A stretch of DNA of 42,042 nucleotides from Cyanobacteriota bacterium (GTDB lineage Bacteria > Cyanobacteriota > Cyanobacteriia > Cyanobacteriales > Microcoleaceae): positions 1-42,042 of the forward strand of contig JANYGO010000366.1 of NCBI GenBank assembly GCA_025362325.1, read 5' to 3'. The position numbers were made by a program, and so were the translations under genes. Shown here one piece after another: positions 25,389 to 35,035 of the stretch. The notes beneath the pieces were generated by a model, which saw nothing but the letters and a program-made list of their open reading frames with translations, made no database searches and was not told the origin of the DNA. The first letter of the stretch is position 1; each line of letters starts with the position of its first letter.

Positions 25389-26795
25389 ATGGCCAGAATG
25401 ATTCGGGAGCTAATTTTCGGCAATACTTACTTGCTGTATTTATTTGCCTGTGTGGCAGCGATCGTCACGATTTTAATTTTTCAGTTAGCTTCACAAAAAA
25501 AAATAGGTTTGCTCTGGGAAAAATGGTTTGCTGTTTGTTACGTATTCGTATCTCCCCACGTCAACCTACCTCCATTTAACTACCTACATTTTATCAATCT
25601 TGCTGAGCCTGGTGACAGTAATGTGGCAAAACTTCCCTGGGTTTTTTATCCCTGGGTAATTTTTGTTCTCTCCGGGAGATTTATTAGTTTTTTCAAAAAT
25701 CAATTTGTCGAAGCCTTATCATTGTTAGTTTCAAAAAATCCAGGCTTTTCCCTGTATTGTTTGCTACCAATAACATCGACGCTGTGGTCGCTAGTTCCCG
25801 AGATCACCCTGAAAACCGGGATAGCATTTACAGGTTTTACGATTTTTAGTTTTTATGTGGGTGCGCGATATGAGTGGCCCGAATTGTCTGGGTTGCTACG
25901 GTGGGGCTATACCTCCCTCGCCATAGTTAGCGTTTTGCGGAACCCGAGTATAGGAGCTGAATTTGCCGGAATTACCGGCCACAAAAATGCTTTCGGCAGC
26001 CTCATGGTTATGAGTACAGCACTTTGGTACTTACACTATTCCCAAGGTGCTAAAACTCAGAAAGAACGCTGGATAGCTCTGGGATTCATGTTTTTTTCTT
26101 TTTACTTGGTGAGAGCTACTAGCTCCGGGGGGTCTCTCGTTAATAGTTTGATGCTGATAGTTGTCGTGTCGTCTTTAAGTTTTCTGAGTCGGCTAAAATT
26201 TCAATGGGCTTTTACTTGTATTGTCGGTTTTACTGTCTTGGGGATTATTACCAGCGTTTATATCATAGACAACTTAGAGGCGATCGTGGTCGGGGGACTG
26301 GGAAAAGATTTGACGCTGACGGGGCGAACGGAGTTTTGGCCGCAATTGATTGCAGCAGCCAATCAGCGCCCTTGGTTTGGCTATGGATTTGATGGTTTTT
26401 TTCAGCAAGACGAAATTGGCGAGCAAACTCCAGCTTATTTCATATATACTGCGAATGGATTTCAACCAAAAACTGCTCACAACGGTGCTATAGCAGTATT
26501 GCTATCTTTCGGTTATCCGGGACTTCTATTAATCTTATCTTCGCTGGTGACTAATCTTGTTTTGGCAGTGCGGCAACTGAGCCGCAGCCCGCTATCTGAA
26601 TCGGGAATACCGATCGTTTACTTAGTGTTTATCATGTTAAATAACATTACTGAAGGTTCGATCGGTGATATCGGAGATGTTTGGCTTGCTTACGTGTTAT
26701 TAACAGTCAGACTCTCGATCGATAGTAGCAAATCTCCATCCACTGGCAGCCGCATTTACGGAGGAGATTTGTCGCGGCCCCTGCATCCAGATTGA
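25389..26795 (+). CDS. O-antigen ligase / Wzy-like polymerase membrane protein
   Basis: 468 residues with about 10-12 hydrophobic segments. The Wzy_C/WaaL signature is in the large loop: LTLTGRTEFWPQLI, then RPWFGYGFDGFF, then KTAHNGAIAVLLSFGYPG. These proteins either polymerise lipid-linked repeat units or ligate glycan to an acceptor. In a locus with Wzx, Wzc and Wza the polymerase role is more likely (inference). The start at ATG 25389 has AAAAAGGG upstream. It opens the plus-strand part of the locus. Confidence 0.88.
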   Translation: MARMIRELIFGNTYLLYLFACVAAIVTILIFQLASQKKIGLLWEKWFAVCYVFVSPHVNLPPFNYLHFINLAEPGDSNVAKLPWVFYPWVIFVLSGRFISFFKNQFVEALSLLVSKNPGFSLYCLLPITSTLWSLVPEITLKTGIAFTGFTIFSFYVGARYEWPELSGLLRWGYTSLAIVSVLRNPSIGAEFAGITGHKNAFGSLMVMSTALWYLHYSQGAKTQKERWIALGFMFFSFYLVRATSSGGSLVNSLMLIVVVSSLSFLSRLKFQWAFTCIVGFTVLGIITSVYIIDNLEAIVVGGLGKDLTLTGRTEFWPQLIAAANQRPWFGYGFDGFFQQDEIGEQTPAYFIYTANGFQPKTAHNGAIAVLLSFGYPGLLLILSSLVTNLVLAVRQLSRSPLSESGIPIVYLVFIMLNNITEGSIGDIGDVWLAYVLLTVRLSIDSSKSPSTGSRIYGGDLSRPLHPD

Positions 26796-26925
26796 ATCCC
26801 GGTTAACTTGCAGAAGTTAAAAATCGATAGAAGTATGATATACCATATGAATGAGTCTGGTTTTTGATTAATTCCCCAGCGCTCGAAAAGTATATTTATT
26901 TCTGATAAGGACTCAAAACTTTCTG

Positions 26926-28260
26926 ATGCTAGATAAGCTAACTGCGCTAAGTCAAAAGCTCGGCGCCGGCATGGGTCTGTTAATTCGCAATCTGGTTTGG
27001 CTGCTGACTGACCAAATTTTGCAGATCGGTCTGAGTCTGTTTGTCGGAGTGTGGGTGGCTCGCTATCTGGGGCCGACACAATTTGGCTTGCTCAATTACG
27101 CTCTTGCCCTGGTGTCTCTGTTTGCTTCGGCGACGGCGATCGGATTGGGTACCCTGGTAGTGCGGGATATTGCCCGCGATCCCGAATGCAAGGAAGAGGC
27201 TCTGGGGACTGCTTTTGCCCTACAACTGGCAGGGGGAATCGTTACTTTACTGCTGGCGGTGACAGCGACGGCGCTCCTGAATCCCGACGACAGTTTAACT
27301 CTCACGTTGGTGGGGATCGTTGCCGCCGGAACCATGTTTCAATCCTTTGAAACCATCAACTTTTGGTTTCAGTCCCAAGTTCAATCTAAGTATACCGCTG
27401 TTGCTAAAAACTCCGTATCTTTACTGATTGCAGGCATCCGCATCGCATTGATTGAAGTCCGAGCACCGCTGATTGCTTTTGCTTGGACGAGTTTGGCAGA
27501 GGTGGCTTTGGGGGGATTGGCGATCGCCCTTGTCTATCAAAGCAAAGGAAATGATTTCAAGTTGTGGCGAGTCAGTTGGCAGCGAGGCAAACAACTGCTT
27601 CAGGAAAGCTGGCCGCTGGTGCTATCTAGCTTGGCGGTTTTCATTTATTCCAAAATCGATCTGATTATGCTCGGTTCTTTAGATAAAACAGAATTGGGAT
27701 ATTACGCAGTTGCAGTTAAACTGTCGGAAGTTAGCGATTTCTTGCCGCTGATTGTCGCGTCTTCTATTTTCCCCCAACTCGCACAGTTAAGACAAAAAAA
27801 TTATCCTGAATACCTAAAAAAGTTTCAGATTTATGCGGATGCCATGTTATTTTTGTGGTTGGGAGTGGCGGTGCCAATTTGTCTGCTGGCTCCTTTCATA
27901 GTCCAGACTCTTTACGGCGAGCAATATGCAGCTTCGGGCGGTATGCTTTCAATCTACGTATGGACTCAATTTGGCAGCAACTTCGGGATAGCTAGAAATA
28001 CCTATTTTGCTCTCGAAGGTCAACTGCGATACAATCTTTACTTGACTGTAGCAGGCGCAATTTTTAATATAGTATTGAACGCTCTACTAATTCCTCAATA
28101 TGGAGCTTTGGGAGCAATAGCGGCAACTTTAATAACTTATTTTTATGTAACTATTTTAGTGAACTTTTACATTAAAGAATTAAAACCGTTCGCAAATATA
28201 ATTATGGGTTCGTTAAATTTATACAAAGCAGCTTCTCGGCTGCTCGGAGCGATCGGGTGA
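26926..28260 (+). CDS. Wzx-like oligosaccharide flippase, copy 1
   Basis: 444 residues with about 12-14 membrane helices. The N-terminal pattern RNLVWLLTDQILQIGLSLFVGVW, then ARYLGPTQFGLLNYALAL, is typical of the Wzx/MATE-like polysaccharide flippase family that moves lipid-linked units to the periplasmic side. The gene downstream at 28482 is plainly its duplicate: they start MLDKLTA.SQKLG.GM and share WVARYLGP.QFGLLNYALA, INFWFQSQVQSKYT and YVW.QFGSNFG.ARNTYF. Even the 46 bp before the ATGs (26880-26925 and 28436-28481) match closely. Confidence 0.92.
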   Translation: MLDKLTALSQKLGAGMGLLIRNLVWLLTDQILQIGLSLFVGVWVARYLGPTQFGLLNYALALVSLFASATAIGLGTLVVRDIARDPECKEEALGTAFALQLAGGIVTLLLAVTATALLNPDDSLTLTLVGIVAAGTMFQSFETINFWFQSQVQSKYTAVAKNSVSLLIAGIRIALIEVRAPLIAFAWTSLAEVALGGLAIALVYQSKGNDFKLWRVSWQRGKQLLQESWPLVLSSLAVFIYSKIDLIMLGSLDKTELGYYAVAVKLSEVSDFLPLIVASSIFPQLAQLRQKNYPEYLKKFQIYADAMLFLWLGVAVPICLLAPFIVQTLYGEQYAASGGMLSIYVWTQFGSNFGIARNTYFALEGQLRYNLYLTVAGAIFNIVLNALLIPQYGALGAIAATLITYFYVTILVNFYIKELKPFANIIMGSLNLYKAASRLLGAIG

Positions 28261-28481
28261 TTCAAATTAAACCAAACCTGCCGTACATATTGCATTCTCC
28301 CGATGCTGACCCGTGCTACTCAAACCATCGAAAAAATCTCGCCCAGAACAGCTAGAACTTTTTCAGTGAATTTTCAATTACTACCAAAGGTTATGATACT
28401 ATCGTAACAATCCGGGTTGTTAATTGATTATCGAACGCTCAAAGAAGATATTTATTTATTATAAGGACTCAAAACTTTCTG

Positions 28482-29819
28482 ATGTTAGATAAGCTAACTG
28501 CGGCAAGTCAAAAACTCGGGCCAGGTATGCGTCAGGTACTCGTGAATCTGGCGTGGCTGTTCACTGACCAAATTTTGCAGATGGGTCTGGGTTTGGTGGT
28601 AGGGCTGTGGGTAGCTCGCTATTTGGGGCCTGCTCAATTTGGCTTGCTCAACTACGCTCTTGCCTTTGTGTCAGTCTTTAGTTCGGTGGCAACAATGGGG
28701 TTGGGCAGCATCGTCATCCGCGATATCGCCCGCAATCCTGAATGCAAAAACGAAACGCTGGGGACTGCCTTCGGGATGCAATTTACTGGCGGCTGCATCA
28801 CTCTGTTGCTAACTGTCACGATGATTTCGATATTCAAGCCTGACGAGGGCCTGACTCGCTGGTTGGTGGGTATCATCGCCGCCGGAACTATCTTTCAGGC
28901 TTTTGAGGCGATCAATTTTTGGTTCCAGTCCCAAGTTCAGTCAAAATATACAGTGTTGGCGAAGAATTCGGTATCTTTTTTCGTTGCCGCTCTCAGAATA
29001 GGATTGGTGACAATTAAAGCCCCCCTGCTTGCCTTCGCCTGCATTCGATTGGCAGAGGTGGCAATGGTAGGAATGGCTTATGTATATTTTTATCAGCTTA
29101 CGGGAAATAAGATTAAGGATTTGCGATTCAGTTGGGCCCGGGGAAAGGAACTGCTGCGGGAGAGTTGGCCGATAATGCTGTCAGGATTGGCAGTTTTTTT
29201 GTACTCGAAAACAGATCAGCTCATGCTGGGTGCAATGGATAAAAATGTTGAACTGGGATATTATGCGGCGGCTGTTAAAATCTCGGAAGTCTGCGATTTC
29301 TTGCCGATGATAATATCGGGCTCTATTTTTCCCAAATTAGCAAATTTGAGGGAGAGAAATTATCAAGAATACCTAGATAAATTTCAAATTTACTGCGATA
29401 CGATGATGCTTTTATGGTTGGGAGTAGCCATCCCGATTTCATTACTTTCTCCGTGGATAGTACACCTGCTTTACGGTGACAAGTATGCTAACTCAGCAGC
29501 GGTACTGGCTATCTACGTTTGGGCGCAATTTGGGAGTAACTTTGGAGTTGCGCGCAACACCTATTTTACCATCGAGGGTCAGTTGCGCTACAGTCTTTAC
29601 TTGACTGTAATCGGCTCGTTTTTAAATGTGGGTTTAAACTGGTGGCTGATTCCTAAATATGGAGCTTTTGGTGCAACTGCGGCTACTCTGATTACTTATT
29701 TTTACGTGATTATTTTAGTCAATTTCCTGATTAAGGAATTGCGCCCGTTTGGTAAATTAATTTGGCGCTCGCTTAACTTGTACAAGGCAGCTTCTCGGTT
29801 GATAGGATTAGTAAAATGA
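28482..29819 (+). CDS. Wzx-like oligosaccharide flippase, copy 2
   Basis: 445 residues, the paralogue of the flippase at 26926 with the same helix pattern and conserved ends (SLNLYKAASRL.G). Much of the difference lies in the N-terminal helices and loops, so the two copies may handle different glycans, or one may be redundant. The stop codon overlaps the ATG of the next gene (ATGA at 29816), so this copy is translationally coupled to it. The 221-bp gap before it contains the duplicated leader, which also carries the weak, distant AAGGA motif. Confidence 0.92.
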   Translation: MLDKLTAASQKLGPGMRQVLVNLAWLFTDQILQMGLGLVVGLWVARYLGPAQFGLLNYALAFVSVFSSVATMGLGSIVIRDIARNPECKNETLGTAFGMQFTGGCITLLLTVTMISIFKPDEGLTRWLVGIIAAGTIFQAFEAINFWFQSQVQSKYTVLAKNSVSFFVAALRIGLVTIKAPLLAFACIRLAEVAMVGMAYVYFYQLTGNKIKDLRFSWARGKELLRESWPIMLSGLAVFLYSKTDQLMLGAMDKNVELGYYAAAVKISEVCDFLPMIISGSIFPKLANLRERNYQEYLDKFQIYCDTMMLLWLGVAIPISLLSPWIVHLLYGDKYANSAAVLAIYVWAQFGSNFGVARNTYFTIEGQLRYSLYLTVIGSFLNVGLNWWLIPKYGAFGATAATLITYFYVIILVNFLIKELRPFGKLIWRSLNLYKAASRLIGLVK

Positions 29820-31015
29820 TTGAAATTAAACCCCAGATTCAGCATAAATCTAATTGCCCCATCTCTGGGAAGGCTCTACAGCCTGCAAAAATTTTGTGGC
29901 AGGGTATGCACGTTTGTGTTGAATCTAAGTCGAACGGCTCCGGTAGTGAAATAATCGATGTATTGAGAGTCGGGCATAGCTACAACCACTCGCTGCAACT
30001 CGATCTAAAAAAAGCAGAGGTTTTTTCGGGCAACAGTTACGCTGGGGAATGGTTGGGAAAACCGTTATTAAATTCACTTCAAAATCCTCGGAGCGAGAAA
30101 CTTGCAATCACAAAAGAAATTTTTAAGCCGTGCAAGCGGGTGATTATTTTAAACTGTATCGACTTTCTTTACGGTCACTCGCTGTTAAAGTTACTCAACG
30201 CCCAAAGACATTTGGAGTGCAACCCTGACTGCGGGTTAGTGGTAATAGTGCCTAAGTTCTTGAGGTGGATGGTTCCCGATGGAGTCGCTGAAATCTGGAC
30301 AGTAGGGATTTCTTTGAAAAATGGCCGCGATTACTATCCTAGCTTCGCTGAGTTTGTAGAGGAAGAAACGAAACGCTTCGAGCAAATTTATGTGAGCGAA
30401 GCCTATTCTCATCCGAGTCAGTTCGACATCACTAGGTTTACGAGAGTTCCCAAGCACAACTTTGAGGAAGAAGAAATAAAAATTACCTTTATTTGGCGGG
30501 AAGACCGCCTTCTGATCGACAGTTTGCTGTTCCGGGTTCTGAGAAAGCTGAATTTGCTGTCAGCGGGGCTGGTGGTGCAAAATTGGCAGGTGCGGAGGTT
30601 GTTTGAGGGAATTAGATCGCGCGTACCCTCCGCAAAATTTGCAGTGGCAGGTTTAGGTACAAAGACTCAGTTCCCCGAATGGATTGAAGATTGTAGGGTT
30701 GAGATGTTTAATGAAAAAATCGAGCAGGAAATCTGCCAAATCTATGCTGATAGCCGTTTAGTAATCGGACTGCACGGCTCTAATATGCTGCTGCCTTCGG
30801 GTCATGCTGGCATGACAATGGATTTAATCGATGAGCGGTGGGGCAATTTTGCACAAGACATTATCTATCAAGAGAGCAACCCGAAAATGGCTGCTTTTCG
30901 CTACAGATTTTTGCCCTATCAGACAAACACTGATACACTGGCATTCATAGCGGCTGTAATGGTTCTGACCCTGGATGAGTTTAAATCCCACATGACTGCT
31001 GATGTTGTTAATTGA
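29816..31015 (+). CDS. Putative glycosyltransferase, GT61-like
   Basis: 399 residues, no membrane helix. Recognition is weak: the clearest motif is RLVIGLHGSNMLLPSGHAG, like the G-x-HG-A/S-x-x-N segment of GT61 enzymes. Earlier, EIKITFIWREDRLL and LVVQNWQVRRLF give alternating strand-helix patterns of a GT-B-like fold. Two Cys-containing N-terminal stretches (CPISGKAL) are unusual. It is coupled to the upstream flippase by a 4-nt overlap and followed after 24 nt by another transferase gene, so a role in the same glycan is likely. The donor and acceptor are unknown. Confidence 0.65.
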   Translation: MIEIKPQIQHKSNCPISGKALQPAKILWQGMHVCVESKSNGSGSEIIDVLRVGHSYNHSLQLDLKKAEVFSGNSYAGEWLGKPLLNSLQNPRSEKLAITKEIFKPCKRVIILNCIDFLYGHSLLKLLNAQRHLECNPDCGLVVIVPKFLRWMVPDGVAEIWTVGISLKNGRDYYPSFAEFVEEETKRFEQIYVSEAYSHPSQFDITRFTRVPKHNFEEEEIKITFIWREDRLLIDSLLFRVLRKLNLLSAGLVVQNWQVRRLFEGIRSRVPSAKFAVAGLGTKTQFPEWIEDCRVEMFNEKIEQEICQIYADSRLVIGLHGSNMLLPSGHAGMTMDLIDERWGNFAQDIIYQESNPKMAAFRYRFLPYQTNTDTLAFIAAVMVLTLDEFKSHMTADVVN

Positions 31016-31039
31016 AATGGTGGAGGATAGCAGGAAAAG

Positions 31040-31909
31040 ATGACGAACTCTAAAGCCATAGTAACGCTGACAATTGGCAAAAGATATTTGGAAACTTGGA
31101 AAAATTTGTGCCAAGCAAACTGGCAAAAGTATGCTGACAGACACGGCTATGATGTTATTTGTATTTCAAAACCTTTAGATGATTCGGAACGGGCGCAAAA
31201 CCGATCGCCCTGCTGGCAAAAGTGCCTGATCCTGGGCGAGGAATCCGTCCAGAAGTACGATCGCGTAGTTTGGGTAGATGCAGACGTTTTGATCAACTGG
31301 GCCAACGCTCCGTGTATTGTCGAAGGGGTGGCAGTGGATCGAGTCGGTGCGGCGGCAGAATGGGCAACACCGAACGAACAGCTATCTGCGGAAGCTAGAG
31401 ACAGATTGTTTGAAACTTGGGGAATTACCGACGAAACAAACGAGCGGGAGACTTATGTTAAATACGGTATTTCGCCGGAATTCGATCGCATTGTCCAAGA
31501 TGGTATTATGGTACTGTCGCCTTCTCACCACCGCTCGATTTTAGAAAAAGTTTACCATGAATGCGAAGAAACAGGATTCGGTGAAATGCCTTGGCTTTCT
31601 TACGAACTGTTAAAAGCCGATCGCGTGCAATGGATCGATCCGCGCTTCAGCACTGTCTGGAACGTACACAAAGCCTTGTATTACCCATTTTTGCTGCCAA
31701 AACCGCAAACAGAAGCAAGTTTGTTCGATCGCGCTAAAAGCAAACTTTTAGCGAAAGGGGTGCCGCCGCGGTTGGTTGACAAACGGGCTAGCGAGTGCGC
31801 GACGACGGCTTTGATCAATACTTTTTTTCTGCACTTTGCGGGTACTGCGGGTGAAATGAGACTGGTAGATTTAGAATCTACTTCTTGGCGCGATTTGCGA
31901 TCGGCTTAA
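31040..31909 (+). CDS. GT-A-type glycosyltransferase-like protein
   Basis: 289 residues. It starts with an IVTLTIGKRYLETWKNLCQ strand-helix and contains YDRVVWVDADVLINWANAP, whose DAD is a DxD nucleotide-sugar/metal motif as in GT8/GT34-like transferases. DGIMVLSPSHH and NTFFLHFAG match later parts of such folds. There is no membrane segment. A GGAGGATAGCAGGA stretch precedes the ATG. Function in the polysaccharide pathway is inferred from context. Confidence 0.75.
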   Translation: MTNSKAIVTLTIGKRYLETWKNLCQANWQKYADRHGYDVICISKPLDDSERAQNRSPCWQKCLILGEESVQKYDRVVWVDADVLINWANAPCIVEGVAVDRVGAAAEWATPNEQLSAEARDRLFETWGITDETNERETYVKYGISPEFDRIVQDGIMVLSPSHHRSILEKVYHECEETGFGEMPWLSYELLKADRVQWIDPRFSTVWNVHKALYYPFLLPKPQTEASLFDRAKSKLLAKGVPPRLVDKRASECATTALINTFFLHFAGTAGEMRLVDLESTSWRDLRSA

Positions 31910-32007
31910 CATTTTTATAGTCAATGTTGGAAGTACCGTAAATACTCGGAAATGTTTTTGTACGAAACTAACTTTGCATACAATCATCAAAATAGTAGAG
32001 TAGGTAA

Positions 32008-32952
32008 ATGCCCGATTGGCAATTGAAAACCCCCGTTGCTTTTATTATTTTTAAACGCCCGGTCGAAACCGAAAGGGTGTTTGCCGAAATTCGTAAAGTC
32101 AAGCCGCCGAAACTTTTAGTAGTTGCTGACGGGCCCCGTGCAGATAGACCAGGAGAAGACCGAGATTGCGAGCTGGCTCGTGCGATTATTGAGCGAGTAG
32201 ACTGGGACTGCGAAGTGTTGAAAAATTACGCTGACGTAAATCTCGGCTGCCGGCGGCGGGTTTCTAGCGGTATAGATTGGGTGTTCGAGCAGGTGGAAGA
32301 GGCGATTATTATTGAGGATGATTGTTTGCCTCATCCGACGTTTTTCCGTTTTGCTGAAGAATTGCTCGCTCGCTACCGAGACGATCGGCGGATCATGTCA
32401 ATCTCCGGTCAAAACGTGCAGTTCGGGCGCAAAAGAACTGACTACAGCTATTACTTTTCTCGCTACAATCACTGTTGGAGTTGGGCGAGTTGGAGGCGAG
32501 CTTGGCAGCACTACGATTTGGACATGAAGCTGTGGCCGGAAATTCGCGACGGTAATTTTTTGGTGGACGTACTGGGAGATCCGCAAGCTGTAAAAGTTTG
32601 GACAAATACTTTTCAGCTTTGTTATGAGGGGAAAATAGATACTTGGGATTTCCAGTGGGCATTTGCTAGCTTTATTCAAAACGGTATGAATATTCTGTCT
32701 AATGTCAATTTGGCTTCTAATATCGGACACGGTTCGGGAGGAACTCACACGGCGGATGTTAGCAGTCCTTACAATAATATGGCGGCCGAGGCGATCGCAT
32801 TTCCGATGAAACACCCGCCTTTTACAATCCGGGACGCGCAAGCAGATAATTTTACTCAAAATACTTTGTACGATTACGATCCGCCGCTGCTCAAGAAGGT
32901 GCAAAAAAAAGTCCACAGACTGTTAAAAAAAACCAATTTAAATCAGAGATAA
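32008..32952 (+). CDS. GT2-like glycosyltransferase (HlpA-like)
   Basis: 314 residues. PVAFIIFKRP at the N-terminus and EEAIIIEDDCLPHPTFFRF, with an EDD metal-binding motif, resemble GT-A transferases of the GnT-I/HlpA-like group that is common beside FkbM genes in cyanobacteria. Further conserved-looking blocks are HCWSWASWRRAWQ and WDFQWAFASFIQNG. The C-terminus is short and basic. The next gene begins 6 nt after the stop, so they are probably one transcript. Confidence 0.8.
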   Translation: MPDWQLKTPVAFIIFKRPVETERVFAEIRKVKPPKLLVVADGPRADRPGEDRDCELARAIIERVDWDCEVLKNYADVNLGCRRRVSSGIDWVFEQVEEAIIIEDDCLPHPTFFRFAEELLARYRDDRRIMSISGQNVQFGRKRTDYSYYFSRYNHCWSWASWRRAWQHYDLDMKLWPEIRDGNFLVDVLGDPQAVKVWTNTFQLCYEGKIDTWDFQWAFASFIQNGMNILSNVNLASNIGHGSGGTHTADVSSPYNNMAAEAIAFPMKHPPFTIRDAQADNFTQNTLYDYDPPLLKKVQKKVHRLLKKTNLNQR

Positions 32953-32958
32953 ATTTAG

Positions 32959-34236
32959 ATGGCAGGGGAGATGAAGGTTTTACTTCTCAATAGTTCTGAT
33001 ACTGAAGGCGGTGCAGCCCGCGCTGCTTACAGACTGCACCAAGGTTTGCAGGGGATTGGCGTGTCTTCGCAAATACTGGTGAAAAATCAGAAAAGCGGCG
33101 GCGCGAATGTCATCTCGTCAGAGCAGGGGATTGCCACCAAGTTCGATCGGATTCTTTCAACTATCTCAAATTCGCCATTGCGGCTTTACCCGAAAAGAAT
33201 TCCTGCGATTTTTTCTGCTCAATGGCTGCCCGATTCCCTGGCTGGGAAAGTTGCCCAACTCGAACCTGATATTATTAATTTGCACTGGGTTTGCGACGGT
33301 TATATGCAGGTAGAAACAGTTCCGAAGTTCGATCGGCCCCTAGTTTGGACGCTGCACGATATGTGGCCTTTTACGGGTGGGTGTCACTATAGCGAAGAGT
33401 GCGATCGCTATACTGAATCTTGCGGTAGCTGTCCGCAACTGCACAGCAGCCAAGACGCGGATTTGTCGCGGTGGGTGTGGCGGCGGAAAGCGAAAGCTTG
33501 GAAAAATCTTAATTTAACTTTGGTGAGTCCTAGTGCTTGGTTGGCTAAATGTGCTAGTTCTAGTTCTTTGTGCCAAGATTATCGAGTTGAAGTGATTCCT
33601 AACGGCATCGATACTCAAAAGTATAAACCGATAAACCGGGAATGGGCGCGAGAAATCCTGAATTTACCTCAAGATAAACAAATTGTACTTTTTGGTGGTG
33701 CTAGCGGTACGGGCGATCGCTGGAAAGGATTTAACTTGCTGGTGCCGGCGTTGCAAAGCCTCAGTAAATCGGGTTGGAACGATCGCATAGAGTTGCTAGT
33801 TTTTGGCTCTTCTCAACCAGAAAATCCGATCGAACTTGGTTTTAAGGCACATTACTTAGGTAAATTCGCTGATGACATTTCCTTAGCCTTAGTTTATGCA
33901 GCAGCAGATGTTTTTGTCGCTCCTTCTGTTTACGATAATTTGCCGAATACGGTGATGGAAGCGGCAGCCTGCGGCATTCCCAGCGTCGGATTCAATATCG
34001 GGGGAATGCCGGATCTGATCGAGCACTGCTCCAATGGCTATTTAGCTAAACCTTATGAAACAGAAGATTTAGCTACAGGTATTGCATGGGTACTGGAAAA
34101 TCGCGATCGACACCAACAACTCTGCACCAGGGCGCGCCAGAAAGTCGAACAAGAATTTACCTCCGAGATCCAAGCTCGCCGCTACTTGTCGGTGTTTTCC
34201 GAACTCGCCAGCGCCGCCAACAGTGCAGCCAATTAA
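32959..34236 (+). CDS. Family 4 glycosyltransferase
   Basis: 425 residues, GT-B fold. N-terminal NSSDTEGGAARAAYRLHQGL is typical of a GT4 subgroup, with TLHDMWPFTGGCHYSEEC following. The C-terminal domain has VIPNGIDTQKYKP, the donor-binding DVFVAPSVYDNLPNTVMEA, a D-x7-E form of the usual E-x7-E, and GIPSVGFNIGG. The start may be ATG 32959 or the internal ATG 32971 (MKVLLLNSSD). Its TAA overlaps the FkbM stop codon on the opposite strand by sharing TTAA at 34233-34236. Confidence 0.9.
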   Translation: MAGEMKVLLLNSSDTEGGAARAAYRLHQGLQGIGVSSQILVKNQKSGGANVISSEQGIATKFDRILSTISNSPLRLYPKRIPAIFSAQWLPDSLAGKVAQLEPDIINLHWVCDGYMQVETVPKFDRPLVWTLHDMWPFTGGCHYSEECDRYTESCGSCPQLHSSQDADLSRWVWRRKAKAWKNLNLTLVSPSAWLAKCASSSSLCQDYRVEVIPNGIDTQKYKPINREWAREILNLPQDKQIVLFGGASGTGDRWKGFNLLVPALQSLSKSGWNDRIELLVFGSSQPENPIELGFKAHYLGKFADDISLALVYAAADVFVAPSVYDNLPNTVMEAAACGIPSVGFNIGGMPDLIEHCSNGYLAKPYETEDLATGIAWVLENRDRHQQLCTRARQKVEQEFTSEIQARRYLSVFSELASAANSAAN

Positions 34237-34991
34237 ACCAACTGTTTCCGCTGCTCTGCTGTCGCAAAAAAATTAGACTTTCTAAATTGTCCGTTTTCTT
34301 TAACAAACACCATGTCTACTTGAGCCAAAGCTCCATCGAGAGGGCGGATGTAACCGCCAAAAATATCGTAGGTGACAAATCCCCGCTCTTTCATGTAACT
34401 GACAACATCGTATAATTGCGGGCCTCCAACAAAGAATTGAAACAGGGATACTTCCAGTATGACTACTTCAGTATCCTCAAGCACTTTGCGACAGCCGTCT
34501 AAAACATTCAACTCGGCGCCTTGCACGTCAACCTTCAATAAATAAGGCGCTTTTAAGTTTTTTTCGCGGCAGACATCATCGAGGACAACCAGGGGAATTT
34601 CTCGGGGCACACCGTCGGCCAGACTGCCTTCTGACTCGTTGAGAGTAGAAGAACCGTAAAGTTGAGGGTGAACGTTAATCGTAATATTTCCGGCTTGAGC
34701 GCCGGCGCCAGCCATGATATACTGAGCTTTGTATTTTTGACAAATTTCTTTTAAATTTTTCTCGTATTCGATCAAGGGCTCTACCAGCAAGAAGTTGGTT
34801 GCGGGAAATTTCTCGTACAATTCACAAGTTCCGTAGGCAACGCCGACATCTATAACGGTTTCTGGTTGAAAACCCAACTTGATGAACTGATCGAGCACAC
34901 CGTACATAGATGTTCTCATGCCTTTTCGCGGGACATCGAATCCCAAAGGCTTAAGTATTTTGTACGCTAGGTTTTTTAGGAATTGCCTCAT
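34233..34991 (-). CDS. FkbM-family SAM-dependent methyltransferase
   Basis: 252 residues. The SAM motif VIDVGVAYGTCELYEKFP lies near residues 46-63; LLVEPL, a second strand, and YLLKVDVQGAELNVLDG near 165-180 are diagnostic of Methyltransf_21 (FkbM). In polysaccharide loci these enzymes usually O-methylate sugars. It is the only minus-strand gene in this part of the locus: convergent with the upstream glycosyltransferase, sharing a TTAA, and divergent from the GT2 gene with only 44 bp between. Confidence 0.9.
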   Translation of the reverse strand: MRQFLKNLAYKILKPLGFDVPRKGMRTSMYGVLDQFIKLGFQPETVIDVGVAYGTCELYEKFPATNFLLVEPLIEYEKNLKEICQKYKAQYIMAGAGAQAGNITINVHPQLYGSSTLNESEGSLADGVPREIPLVVLDDVCREKNLKAPYLLKVDVQGAELNVLDGCRKVLEDTEVVILEVSLFQFFVGGPQLYDVVSYMKERGFVTYDIFGGYIRPLDGALAQVDMVFVKENGQFRKSNFFATAEQRKQLV

Positions 34992-35035
34992 AATTTTTTC
35001 CCGAGTACAATATTGAATGAAACTATTATAGATTC

